The notes beneath the pieces were generated by a model. That model was given only the letters and a program-made list of their open reading frames with translations, ran no database searches and had not been told where the DNA came from. Both the position numbers and the translations under genes were made by a program. A stretch of DNA of 64,000 nt from Kibdelosporangium sp. MJ126-NF4 (lineage in GTDB: Bacteria > Actinomycetota > Actinomycetes > Mycobacteriales > Pseudonocardiaceae): positions 1 to 64,000 of the forward strand of contig NZ_CDME01000008.1 of the NCBI RefSeq assembly GCF_000826545.1, written 5' to 3'. Positions 37,438 through 46,014 of this stretch are shown in pieces. Each line of letters opens with the position of its first letter. Position 1 is the stretch's first letter.

Positions 37438-37485
37438 CCTCGTGAGTGTTTAGGCCAGTTAGAACCGGCCTAAACACTCACGAGG
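37438..37485 (-). repeat. Perfect 19-bp inverted repeat, probable terminator of the PEBP gene
   Basis: CCTCGTGAGTGTTTAGGCC (37438-37456) is exactly inverted at 37467-37485 around a 10-nt loop. It starts 3 bp after the PEBP stop codon. It is less GC-rich and more exact than the other hairpins here, so it may be a dispersed repeat that acts as a terminator. Confidence 0.8.
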
Positions 37486-37488
37486 CTT

Positions 37489-38016
37489 TCAGTGCTGGTA
37501 GGTGGGCACGATGATCGCTCGCGCCAGCGTGTGGAACGCCAGGTTGAAGCTCACGTACGCGGCTGACGCGCTCTCGTCGACGCCCAGCTTCTCCTGGTCG
37601 ACGGCGTGCACGACGAAGAAGTACCGGTGCACCTGGTCACCGGCGGGCGGCGCGGCACCGTCGAACTTGTGGTTGCCGAAGTCGTTGCGCGTGTGGAACG
37701 CGCCTTCCGGCAGCGTGGCGTCGCTCTCGCCGGCACCGGTGTCCAGCGAGGTCACCGAGACGGGCAGGTCGATCGCCAGCCAGTGCCAGAAACCCGACGG
37801 GGTCGGCGCGTCCGGGTCGAAACAGGTCACCACGAAGCTCTTGGTGTCCGACGGGAAACCCGACCAGCTCAGCTGGGGAGAGGTGTTGCCGCCGTCGAAC
37901 ACCTGTGCCTCGCCAAGCTGCTGGCCGCCGGTCACGTCGCTCGACGACGCCGTGAACGACCGTACTGTGGGCAGCAGGTCGTACGGGTCGGGCGTGACAG
38001 GGCGCTCCAGGCTCAT
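37489..38016 (-). CDS. PEBP-family protein (YbhB/YbcL type)
   Basis: A 175-residue phosphatidylethanolamine-binding-like protein. Family motifs are [34 protein letters not shown] DPDAP segment, [10 protein letters not shown] and [11 protein letters not shown]. The ATG at 38016 follows GGAGG at 8 nt. Bacterial members may bind small anionic ligands or affect kinases; the role here is unknown. A perfect hairpin follows the stop. Confidence 0.92.
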   Translation of the reverse strand: MSLERPVTPDPYDLLPTVRSFTASSSDVTGGQQLGEAQVFDGGNTSPQLSWSGFPSDTKSFVVTCFDPDAPTPSGFWHWLAIDLPVSVTSLDTGAGESDATLPEGAFHTRNDFGNHKFDGAAPPAGDQVHRYFFVVHAVDQEKLGVDESASAAYVSFNLAFHTLARAIIVPTYQH

Positions 38017-38157
38017 GTTGCTCTACCTCCGGTAGTGGGCTCACTGATGTGACTGTCAGGGACAACCCTGGTCTTTGCCGGGTATGCGGTCCAGTCGGCC
38101 ACCTTGGTGTCCGTTTCCGCGTACGTTGGCGTTAACCACAGGGAGAGGTTTACCACC

Positions 38158-39240
38158 GTGACTGAGTCCGACGTCCAACAGTCGTCACCGCGCGTCCGAT
38201 TCCCCGGGATCAGTCCACGCGCCTACGAACACCCCGCCGACAAGGGGGCCATGGCCACGCTGCGCGCTGTGCCCGGCGTGGCCGACGTGCTCAAGACGCT
38301 CAACGGTCTGTTCAACGAGCGGGCTGAGCGTTTGATGGCGGTAGCTTCCTTCGTGCGGGTCGGCCCGTCGCAGTACCCGGTCATCGACCGGGTCCGCAAC
38401 GAGGCGGCCGAGATCCTCGACCTCGAGACCGTTCCCAAGCTGTACATCGCCCGCGACCCGCGGGTGTTCGCCCAGACCAGGGGCATCGACGAGCCGTTCA
38501 TCGTCATCTCGTCCGGCATGGTCGAGCTGCTCGACACCGAGGCGCTGCGCTTTGTCATCGGGCACGAGATGGGGCACGTGCTGTCCGGGCACGCGGTGCT
38601 GCTGACGCTGCTCGACCGGCTGCTCAAGCTGCAGCGCTCCGTCGCGTGGGTGCCGCTCGGTGTGATCGGGCTGCGCGCGGTGATCGCGGCGCTGTACGAG
38701 TGGCAGCGCAAGGCCGAGCTGAGCTGTGACCGGGCCGGTCTGCTGGTCGGCCAGGACCCGCAGGCGGCGCTGCGGGCGCACATGTACTTCGCCGGTGCCA
38801 CCGACCTGTCGCAGATCGACATCCCGGCGTTCCTCGAGCAGGCCAAGGAGTACGAGGACGTCGAGGACATCCGCGACAGCATCATCAAGCTGCTGGCCGT
38901 CGAGCAGGAGACGCACCCGTTCGCGGTCGTGCGTGCCTCGCAGTTGCAGCGCTGGGCGGCATCGGAGGAATACCGCGCCATCCTCACCGGCGAGTACAAG
39001 CGCCGGGACGCCCAGGACGACGGCAACCCGCTGAACGAGGACATCCAAGGGGCCGCGAAGTCCTACAAGGACTCGTGGAACAGCTCCACCGACCCGCTGG
39101 TGAAGGTCTTCAGCGACGTCGGCGGCGCGCTGTCCGGTGTCGCGGACAAGGTCTTCAGCGGCTTCCGCCGCCGCCCGTCGGACGACCAGAACAACGACGA
39201 CGACAACGGCGGCAACAACGGCGGCGGCGACAAGAAGTAA
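38158..39240 (+). CDS. M48-family metallopeptidase
   Basis: A 360-residue protein starting at GTG 38158 after AGGGAGAGG. The zinc motif HEMGH is at residues 136-140 in RFVIGHEMGHVLSGH, and the third ligand is in RKAELSCDRAG. A hydrophobic stretch between them (VAWVPLGVIGLRAVIAAL) may enter the membrane. The C-terminal 40 residues are Asp/Asn/Gly-rich. It resembles actinobacterial M48 proteins of unknown substrate rather than HtpX proper. Confidence 0.9.
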   Translation: MTESDVQQSSPRVRFPGISPRAYEHPADKGAMATLRAVPGVADVLKTLNGLFNERAERLMAVASFVRVGPSQYPVIDRVRNEAAEILDLETVPKLYIARDPRVFAQTRGIDEPFIVISSGMVELLDTEALRFVIGHEMGHVLSGHAVLLTLLDRLLKLQRSVAWVPLGVIGLRAVIAALYEWQRKAELSCDRAGLLVGQDPQAALRAHMYFAGATDLSQIDIPAFLEQAKEYEDVEDIRDSIIKLLAVEQETHPFAVVRASQLQRWAASEEYRAILTGEYKRRDAQDDGNPLNEDIQGAAKSYKDSWNSSTDPLVKVFSDVGGALSGVADKVFSGFRRRPSDDQNNDDDNGGNNGGGDKK

Positions 39241-39243
39241 CCG

Positions 39244-40107
39244 TCAGGTACCCGTAGACGAGAAATGCATCAGGTCCTTGGGCGTGCGCCACGTGCCGCC
39301 CCAGGTCCAGCCGATCGAGGCGAACGCCCGCTCGGCGGTGTCACCGGCCCGGATCATCCCTGGCCGGACTCTCCCCCGGTCCAGGTAGGCAGAGGCGAGC
39401 TCGGGCAACACGAGCTCGCCTTTGCTGTACGGGTTGCAGAACGGGTTGAGGTCGACCGCGAGGCCGTACGCGTGCGCCGACCAGCTCGTCTGGCCGCGGG
39501 CGGGCCTGCAGACGAACGCGGCCGTGGAGTTGCCGTCGCCGGTCGGTGGCGCGTCGAGCTCGGCAGGCGCGGTCACCCGCATCTCCTCGAGCGGGAACTT
39601 CGCTTCGTAGAGCTTCGCGAACACGCCCGTGACCTGCTGGGCGACCTTGGTGTTCACGATCATCTCGCCGGTGTGCGGGCGGCCGTCGAAGCCCCAGAAC
39701 GACATCGTCAGATACCGCAGGTCGTCCTTGCCGACGGGGCAGCTTGCCTGCCAGGTGCTGCGGGCGAGGACTTCGGGCGGGATGGGCACGATGGTGGATT
39801 TGTACGTGCCGTCCGCCGGTGGCGGTAGGACGTCCTTTGTCGGCAATGACCGATTCACCAGTTCGGGCGGTGTCGGCCGGATCTCGCCGAACCCGTCGGC
39901 CCGTTTCGGCAGCGGAGTGCGCCCGACCTCCCAGACCGGTGTGGCCGGGGTGGTCGGCGGTGATGTCGTTTTCGGCGCTGATTGCGTTGTGGCCGTTGAT
40001 GTCTGGGCCGTCGTCGTGGTTGTCGTCGGTGGTGGCGCAGACGGCTGCGCGGCAGGTTGCGCACTGCATCCGGCCACCAGCAACAAGATCAGCAACAATC
40101 TCCGCAC
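39244..40107 (-). CDS. Lipoprotein with D-Ala-D-Ala carboxypeptidase-like (M15) domain
   Basis: About 287 residues. A lipobox LVAGC follows a very short signal peptide, then a Thr/Pro-rich linker (about 20-60). The C-terminal domain resembles peptidase M15_4: SWSAHAYGLAVDLNPFCNP contains the His and Asp zinc ligands, and the end GGTWRTPKDLMHFSS holds the last His. It probably trims peptidoglycan stem peptides outside the membrane. GTG 40107 is used, but TTG 40098 has better spacing to GGAGG. Confidence 0.85.
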   Translation of the reverse strand: MRRLLLILLLVAGCSAQPAAQPSAPPPTTTTTTAQTSTATTQSAPKTTSPPTTPATPVWEVGRTPLPKRADGFGEIRPTPPELVNRSLPTKDVLPPPADGTYKSTIVPIPPEVLARSTWQASCPVGKDDLRYLTMSFWGFDGRPHTGEMIVNTKVAQQVTGVFAKLYEAKFPLEEMRVTAPAELDAPPTGDGNSTAAFVCRPARGQTSWSAHAYGLAVDLNPFCNPYSKGELVLPELASAYLDRGRVRPGMIRAGDTAERAFASIGWTWGGTWRTPKDLMHFSSTGT

Positions 40108-40214
40108 CCCTCCAGCTAATCACGAGTCAAGTCCACCCGATTCAGTGACAGCGCGTTGATCACTTCTCACATACCGTTGACCCCGTCTCATTTCGGAGTC
40201 GGAGGGAGCACGCC

Positions 40215-41021
40215 ATGGGGGACAAACTCAGAGTCGGCCGCGCGCTGGCGGTGGTGTGCCTCCTCGCCGGTCTGGTCGCGGCCGCTGTGCCCGCGTCAGC
40301 CGACGTCCGGATCGTCGGCGGTGAAAGGGCGAGCACGCAGGACTACCCGTTCGCCGTCTACCTCGCGCAGCCCGACGGCTTCCAGTTCTGCGGTGGCACG
40401 CTGGCCACGCAGGAGAAGGTCATCACGGCCGCGCACTGCGTCAAAGGCCAGACACCGACCGAGGTCTTCGTGGTCGCCGGGCGTGACGACAAGAAGAGCA
40501 CCTCCGCAGGTGTGATGGTGCCGGTGAAGGCGATCTGGGTGCACCCCAAGTACACCGACGCGCTGGTCGGCAACGACGCCGCAGTGCTCACGCTGGGCAA
40601 GCGGATCACCAAGTACGCACCGCTGCCGATCGCCACGTCCGACGACGAGTGGGCCTACGAGCCGGACACCAAGGCGACCATTCTCGGCTGGGGCCGGACG
40701 GCCTCGGGCGGGCAGACCTCGCAGTACCTGCTCAAGGCGGACGTGCCGATCGTGTCCGACTCGAGCTGCAAGGAGTCGTTCACCAAGTACAACGCGGACG
40801 CCATGGTGTGCGCGGGTTACTCCCAAGGTGGGATAGACGGCTGCCAGGGCGACTCCGGCGGCCCACTGGTCGCACACGGGCGACTGCTCGGGATCTCCTC
40901 GTGGGGCGAGGGCTGCGGGCTGCCGAACAAGCCGGGCGTCTACACCCGCGTGATGTCCTACTACCCGGAGCTGATGCAGCAGCTCAAGTCGCCAACGCGA
41001 CTGGCACCCTTGGGCGGGTGA
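40215..41021 (+). CDS. Secreted trypsin-like serine protease (S1)
   Basis: A 268-residue zymogen. A signal peptide ends near ASA|DV, and the activation-type N-terminus RIVGG follows at about residue 32. The triad is His74 (TAAHC), Asp121 (GNDAAVLTL) and Ser214 (GDSGGP). Asp208, six residues before the serine, predicts trypsin specificity for Lys/Arg. Four Cys can form two disulfides, or more. The ATG at 40215 has a GGAGGGAG site. The stop overlaps the next gene's GTG. Confidence 0.95.
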   Translation: MGDKLRVGRALAVVCLLAGLVAAAVPASADVRIVGGERASTQDYPFAVYLAQPDGFQFCGGTLATQEKVITAAHCVKGQTPTEVFVVAGRDDKKSTSAGVMVPVKAIWVHPKYTDALVGNDAAVLTLGKRITKYAPLPIATSDDEWAYEPDTKATILGWGRTASGGQTSQYLLKADVPIVSDSSCKESFTKYNADAMVCAGYSQGGIDGCQGDSGGPLVAHGRLLGISSWGEGCGLPNKPGVYTRVMSYYPELMQQLKSPTRLAPLGG

Positions 41022-41515
41022 TCACCACTGAGGACTGGGAGAACCGCGTCGCCGCGCTCTGGGCGACGCTGGAGGACCACGACGAAGCCGAGTTCAGGGC
41101 CCGAATCGAGGCCCTGGTGGGCGAGCTGCCGCCGGACAGCCCGGTCGGTGCGTTCGAGCTGGCGTGCGCGAACGACTCGACCGGACTGCCCGAGCGGGCC
41201 GAGCCGCTCTACCGCAAGGCGCTCGACTCCGGCCTGAGCGGCTACCGGCGGCGCCGCGCCTTGATCCAGTTGGCCAGCACGCTGCGCAACCTCGGTCGTC
41301 CCGAGGAAAGCGTGGCGTTGCTCAGCGCCGAACGCGGGCAGGTGGACCCGGACGAGTCAGTGGCGACGCTGGACGACGCGCTGGACGCGTTCCTGGCGCT
41401 GGCCCTGATCGACACCGGCAGGGAACGGGAGGCCGCCGGGCTGGCGCTGGCCGCGTTGGCCAAGCACCTGCCCCGGTACAACCGTTCACTCGGCTACTAC
41501 GCCACTCACCTCTGA
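41018..41515 (+). CDS. Tetratricopeptide-repeat protein
   Basis: A 165-residue, all-helical cytoplasmic protein. The GTG at 41018 overlaps the protease stop (GTGA). TPR-like helix pairs are visible in LPERAEPLYRKALDSGLSGY, RALIQLASTLRNLGRPEESV and DAFLALALIDTGREREAAGL. Similar small proteins are common in actinobacteria and of unknown role. It overlaps the converging bioF by 10 bp. Confidence 0.85.
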   Translation: MITTEDWENRVAALWATLEDHDEAEFRARIEALVGELPPDSPVGAFELACANDSTGLPERAEPLYRKALDSGLSGYRRRRALIQLASTLRNLGRPEESVALLSAERGQVDPDESVATLDDALDAFLALALIDTGREREAAGLALAALAKHLPRYNRSLGYYATHL

Positions 41516-42672
41516 GCGGCGTCCGGTGGGGCGCAGCGGACGATCACGTCGATGGCCTTGTCGATGTCGGACTCGGTGAGGTCCGCGCGTGCGGTCAGCC
41601 GCAGCCGCGCGATCTTGTCCGGCACCGACGGCGGCCGGAAGCAACCGACCCACACCCCGGCGGAGCGGCACTCCTCGGACCACTCGTAGGCGGACGCCGG
41701 GGTCGGTGCCTGCACCGAGATCACCGCGGCGTCCGGCTTGGAGACCCGGAAACCGGCTTCCCGCAAGCGCATCGCCAACGTCATCGCGTTGTCCCGCACT
41801 CGCTCGGCCCGCTGGGGCTCCTCCTTGAGCGCGTTCAGCGCGGCCAGCGCCGCCGCCGCACTGGCCGGTGCGAGGCCGGTGTCGAAGATGAACGTGCGCG
41901 CGGTCTCCATCAGATGACGGATCACGCGGCGCGGTCCGAGCACGGCGCCGCCTTGCGCGCCAAGGGATTTCGACAACGTGATGGTGGTGATCACGTTCGG
42001 TTCCTTGATCAGCCCGGCTTCCGCGACCGCGCCTCGGCCACCGTCACCGAGAACACCGAAACCGTGGGCGTCGTCGATGAGCAGACCCGCGTTGTGCTCA
42101 CGGCACGCCTCGGCGAGCGTGGGCAGCGGCGCGAGGTCTCCGTCTACTGAGAACACCGAATCGGTGACGACCAACGCGTGCTCGGTGCGGCGGGTCGCCA
42201 GCGCACGCTTGGTCGCTTGCGTGTCGCCGTGGTCCATAACGGCGATATCCGCACGTGAGAGACGGCAGCCGTCGATCAGGGACGCGTGGATGTGGGCGTC
42301 GGTAACGATTGCCGAACCTTTTCCGGACAGCGCGGTGATCGCCCCGAGGTTCGCCGCGAAACCGGACGAGAACACCAAAGCCGCTTGCGCGCCACAGAAG
42401 GACGCGAGCGCGTGCTCCAGTTCGATGTGCAGTTCGGTCGTCCCCGTGACCAACCGCGACGCGGTCGATCCCGCGCCCCAACGCAGCGCCGCAGCCGCCG
42501 CGGCGCCGCTCACCCGCTTGTCCCTGCTGAGACCCAGGTAGTCGTTCCCGGCGAGGTCGAGCAGTGCGTCGTCGGCCCTGCGCGGGCGGAGTTGCCTGGT
42601 CAGACCCGCTCGGCGGCGCTCGTCCGCGCGTGCGTCGATCCAGTCGAAGACCTGCTCGCCCGTTGCTGTCAC
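41506..42672 (-). CDS. bioF: 8-amino-7-oxononanoate synthase
   Basis: A 388-residue PLP enzyme of the alpha-oxoamine synthase family, which joins pimeloyl-ACP/CoA and alanine in biotin synthesis. The PLP lysine is in TITLSKSLGAQGG. Other family segments are LDLAGNDYLGLS, FSSGFAANLGAI, DDAHGFGVLG and FDTGLAPASAAAAL. GTG 42672 gives the usual length; the alternative at 42711 adds 13 residues. Other bio genes are absent, so the CoA-ligase homologues KBL or HemA are less likely but related. Confidence 0.88.
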   Translation of the reverse strand: MTATGEQVFDWIDARADERRRAGLTRQLRPRRADDALLDLAGNDYLGLSRDKRVSGAAAAAALRWGAGSTASRLVTGTTELHIELEHALASFCGAQAALVFSSGFAANLGAITALSGKGSAIVTDAHIHASLIDGCRLSRADIAVMDHGDTQATKRALATRRTEHALVVTDSVFSVDGDLAPLPTLAEACREHNAGLLIDDAHGFGVLGDGGRGAVAEAGLIKEPNVITTITLSKSLGAQGGAVLGPRRVIRHLMETARTFIFDTGLAPASAAAALAALNALKEEPQRAERVRDNAMTLAMRLREAGFRVSKPDAAVISVQAPTPASAYEWSEECRSAGVWVGCFRPPSVPDKIARLRLTARADLTESDIDKAIDVIVRCAPPDAAQR

Positions 42673-42744
42673 ACACGGGAGTGTCGCATCGCAAGTGCCT
42701 GGGGTGAGCAAGGGAGGTGGGAAGCGTCACGGTACGGTCGCCGG

Positions 42745-43914
42745 GTGAGCGCAGGAATCAGCTTTGTCGGAGCGGGTCCGGGGGCCACGGATCTGATCAC
42801 CGTTCGAGGCGCTCGCCGGATCGGCGAGGCCGACGTGGTGGTGTGGACACCGAGCATCATCGATGCCGGATGGGTGCGTGAGAACGCGAAACCCGAGGCC
42901 GAACTGATCGACCTGGCCCGGCACACCGACGACGAGATCGTCGAGGTCTACCGGCGGGCGGTACGGGACAAGCTCCGCGTGGCCCGTCTGTTCCCCGGCG
43001 ACCCGGCCACCTGGAGCGGCCTGCGGGCGCAGTTGGACGTCTGCGCGCGGGTCGGACTGCCCGCCGACGTCGTCGCCGGAGTCTCGCCGATGTCGGCCGC
43101 GGCGGTGTCGGTCGGTGTCTCGCTGACCGAGCCGGACTTCGCGGACTCGGTGATCATGGCAGGCCAGGAAACCACCGGCATGCCCGACCTGACGCAGATC
43201 AAGGAATTCGCCCAGTTCGGCACCACGATGGCGGTCCTCGTCCCGGCGGCACGCGCGGCGGAACTCGCGGATGCCCTGCGCGCGGGCGGTTACGACGACA
43301 CGACGCCCGTCCTGGCCGCGTACAAGGTGAGCTGGCCGGACGAGATCGTCGTCCGCACGACGATCGGCGAACTCGTCGCGACGGTGAAACAGCACCGGCT
43401 CTGGCGCCACACCCTGTTCGTGGTCGGCGGCGCGGTACGCGCGGGCAAGACCCGCCCGGCAGCGGGCGAGACGCCCCGCCGTCCGGAAAGCGTGGCCCGC
43501 TGGTCCCGCACGCGCAGCCGGTCCAGTTGGCGCGCGGACGCCAACCGTTCGGTCACGGCCACCGCTCAGGAAAAACCAGCCGAGGAACCCGAGCAGTCCG
43601 AGAAACCCCAACGGGTCACGGCTGTGGTGCCCCAACCGGCGAAGAAGCCCGTCCCGCAGCCGAAAGCAGCGGCAGCGGCCAGCACAGCCACGAAATCCGT
43701 GACAGCACAGGCGAAGAAGCCCGCGGCAACACCCGCGGCGGCGGCGAAGGCGGCCGCGAAGCAGCCAGTGAAGAACACCGCGAAGACGACGGCGAAGGCA
43801 GCGACCCCGAAACCGGCGGGGACAAGGACAGCGGGCTCGAAAACCACGGGCACGAAAACCACCGGCAAGAAGACAACGCGCACGCAGCCTCAGCGGCCCC
43901 GTCGGACCGGCTGA
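42745..43914 (+). CDS. CobM-like tetrapyrrole methylase domain with basic Ala/Lys/Pro-rich tail
   Basis: A 389-residue protein. Residues 1-230 match the SAM-dependent tetrapyrrole methylase family, closest to precorrin-4 C11-methyltransferase CobM: SFVGAGPGATDLITVRGARR, DDEIVEVY and VVAGVSPMSAAAVSVG. Usual CobM motifs are altered (VWTPSII for YAGSLV, FPGDPATWS for SGDPSLY). Residues 250-389 are a low-complexity basic tail of A, K, P and T (AKKPAATPAAAAKAAAKQP), like histone H1. TACGGT 7 bp before GTG 42745 suggests a leaderless mRNA. The methyl acceptor is uncertain. Confidence 0.75.
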   Translation: MSAGISFVGAGPGATDLITVRGARRIGEADVVVWTPSIIDAGWVRENAKPEAELIDLARHTDDEIVEVYRRAVRDKLRVARLFPGDPATWSGLRAQLDVCARVGLPADVVAGVSPMSAAAVSVGVSLTEPDFADSVIMAGQETTGMPDLTQIKEFAQFGTTMAVLVPAARAAELADALRAGGYDDTTPVLAAYKVSWPDEIVVRTTIGELVATVKQHRLWRHTLFVVGGAVRAGKTRPAAGETPRRPESVARWSRTRSRSSWRADANRSVTATAQEKPAEEPEQSEKPQRVTAVVPQPAKKPVPQPKAAAAASTATKSVTAQAKKPAATPAAAAKAAAKQPVKNTAKTTAKAATPKPAGTRTAGSKTTGTKTTGKKTTRTQPQRPRRTG

Positions 43915-43916
43915 CC

Positions 43917-44633
43917 ATGGCGGACTACGCGCCGATGCCCACCGACTGGGAGCGTGGCCTCGCGGTCGTGGCACACCCGGACGACCTGGAATACGGCGCC
44001 TCGGCGGCGATCGCCCAGTGGGTGGACGAGGGCAAGACGTTCGGCTACGTCCTCGCCAGCCGAGGTGAGGCAGGGATCGACGGAATATCCCCGCAGGACT
44101 GCGGCCTGCTGCGGGAACGCGAGCAGATCGAGGCAGCCAGGATCGTCGGTGTGTCCGAAGTGGAGTTCCTGGACCACAGGGACGGCGTGATCGAGTACGG
44201 CCTCCCACTGCGCAGGGACCTGGCGGCGGCGATCCGCAGGCACCGGCCGGACCTGGTGGTCACCCTGCACTACGGCCCGTCGTGGCCGGGCGGCGCCCGC
44301 AACTCCCCGGACCACCGCAACGTCGGCGAAGCCCTGCTCGACGCGGTCGGCGACGCGGGCAACCGCTGGATCTTCCCGGAACTGGGCCTGGAACCGTGGA
44401 ACGGCGTCCGCTGGGTGGCGGTGGCCGGGACACCGGAAGCGACACACGCGGTGAACGTGGAATCCAGCTTGGACAGGGGAGTCGCCTCCCTTGAGGCGCA
44501 CCGCGCCTATCTCCACGGCCTCGGCGAGGGCCCGATGTCCGATGCGGACACCTTCCTCCGGCAGGCGGCGACGCAGGCGGGCGAGCGGTTCGGCGGAAAG
44601 CTCGCAGTCCCGTTCGACCTGCGCCCGGCATAG
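43917..44633 (+). CDS. PIG-L family N-deacetylase (MshB/Mca-like)
   Basis: A 238-residue zinc deacetylase. The zinc motif is AVVAHPDDLEYG; the third ligand is in NSPDHRNVGEAL. The family includes MshB of mycothiol synthesis, Mca amidase, and LmbE-type enzymes acting on antibiotics or glycolipids. The sequence is shorter than MshB (about 290), so its substrate is open. It begins 2 bp after the preceding stop and is probably cotranscribed. Confidence 0.88.
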   Translation: MADYAPMPTDWERGLAVVAHPDDLEYGASAAIAQWVDEGKTFGYVLASRGEAGIDGISPQDCGLLREREQIEAARIVGVSEVEFLDHRDGVIEYGLPLRRDLAAAIRRHRPDLVVTLHYGPSWPGGARNSPDHRNVGEALLDAVGDAGNRWIFPELGLEPWNGVRWVAVAGTPEATHAVNVESSLDRGVASLEAHRAYLHGLGEGPMSDADTFLRQAATQAGERFGGKLAVPFDLRPA

Positions 44634-44644
44634 CTGTGCTGGCC

Positions 44645-44697
44645 GCAACCAAGGCGGCCTTCGGTGCGCGAAACGCACCAAAGGCCACATTGGTTGC
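44645..44697. repeat. Second copy of the palindromic intergenic repeat
   Basis: Arm 44645-44668 pairs with 44674-44697 at 21 of 24 positions around a 5-nt loop. The arms are versions of the element repeated at 7169-7380. It lies 12 bp after the stop of the PIG-L gene and 30 bp before the stop of the converging PhoX-like gene, so it is well placed to end both transcripts. Confidence 0.82.
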
Positions 44698-44726
44698 ACA
44701 CCAGAACCCCATGCAGCGGAGCAGAG

Positions 44727-45899
44727 CTAGGCCCGGAACGGTCCGGTCACCTCGTAGGTGATCCCGCCGCTGCTGCTGCCGGAAGTCCCGCGCTGGGACG
44801 AGAAGTACAGCCGCTTTCCGTTGGGGGAGAAGGCAGGGCCGGTGATCTCGGAGCCGCTCTGCCCGGTGATCCGCAGGAACGGGGCGACAATGGCGTTCGG
44901 GGTGATGATGCAGATCTCCATGTTGCCGCCGTCCTCGGCGACGAAGAGATCGCCGCCGCTCGACCGGGTGACGTTGTCGACGCCGGTCAACGGCGGAGTC
45001 CCCGGGCTGACCAGCGAATCGTCGTAGGTCAAGCTGATCGAGCTGTTCACCGCGTCATAGGCCCACACTCGGTTGTCGCCCTTGGTGGTGAACCAGCAAA
45101 CCCCGGCGGCGTAATAACATCCCTCGCCGCCGTTGAACCGTTTGGCGCCGGAGACCTGGCTGCGAGTCGCGGTCGGGCTGCCGTCCGGATCCGGAACCTG
45201 TTGCCACGTAACCGGACCGCTGGTCTGCGACGTGGCGCCGACCATCACTTCGAGCCTGCCCGCGGACAGGTCGCCCCACGTGGTGGGGATGAACCGGTAG
45301 AAGCAGCCATCCGAGACGTCCTCGGTCAGGTAGACGACCTTCCGGTCAGGATCGGCGGCACAGGCCTCGTGCTTGAACCGCCCCATGGCCGGGTGGCGAA
45401 CCGCGGCCTTCACGCCCCACGGATCGGTCTCATACACATAGCCCCGATCAACCTCTTCACAGGACAGCCACGTGTTCCACGGAGTTGCCCCGCCCGCGCA
45501 GTTCACGTTCGTCGCCGACAACGTGCGGTAGGCCCCGACGATGTTGCCGCCACTGTCGAACTTGATCGACCCGACGCCGCCCGTGATGGCGACCTCGCTG
45601 TTGGAGGTGTAGATCCATCCGGTCCCGTCGGCGAAACAAGCCCCGCCGTCCGGCGCCGGATGCCATGTGTAGGACGTGCCCGCGACACGCTGCCCGGTGC
45701 GCGCGACCACTCGGCTGGTGAATCCACTGGGCAGCATCAGGCCGTTCGTGTCTGCCGCCTGCAACGGCCCGTAGGGGCTCGGTCCGGGCTGTGCGGTGGC
45801 GGCGAAGGCGTCATGCCAGGACGCTCCGCCGAACGCGGCGGCAGCGGCTCCGACAACTCCCACTCTTAAGAAGTCTCGACGTTCCACTGGTGAACACAT
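44727..45899 (-). CDS. PhoX-like (DUF839) secreted phosphatase
   Basis: A 390-residue protein with a Tat signal peptide (ERRDFLRVGVVGAAAAA). The mature part contains WNTWLSCEE, KHEACAADPDRKVVYLTED and DGCFYRF, segments typical of the PhoX calcium/iron alkaline phosphatase family, with a predicted beta-propeller. It probably releases phosphate from organic esters outside the cell. The GTG or ATG near 45899 was taken for the Tat signal. It shares a repeat-type terminator with the converging gene. Confidence 0.88.
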   Translation of the reverse strand: MCSPVERRDFLRVGVVGAAAAAFGGASWHDAFAATAQPGPSPYGPLQAADTNGLMLPSGFTSRVVARTGQRVAGTSYTWHPAPDGGACFADGTGWIYTSNSEVAITGGVGSIKFDSGGNIVGAYRTLSATNVNCAGGATPWNTWLSCEEVDRGYVYETDPWGVKAAVRHPAMGRFKHEACAADPDRKVVYLTEDVSDGCFYRFIPTTWGDLSAGRLEVMVGATSQTSGPVTWQQVPDPDGSPTATRSQVSGAKRFNGGEGCYYAAGVCWFTTKGDNRVWAYDAVNSSISLTYDDSLVSPGTPPLTGVDNVTRSSGGDLFVAEDGGNMEICIITPNAIVAPFLRITGQSGSEITGPAFSPNGKRLYFSSQRGTSGSSSGGITYEVTGPFRA

Positions 45900-46014
45900 C
45901 CGTTCGCGGTGGGTGCAAGGTCAGTCGCAACGAGTAAACGAGACTAATCCGGGCCGGTGACGTATACCCCAACACCCGGCGAATCAGGCTGGACAAAGCT
46001 GCTTGGATGAACTC

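Noticed and set aside
42673..42744. A cobalamin riboswitch before the CobM-like gene
   Set aside because: The 72-bp gap is far too short and a leaderless promoter fits the start.
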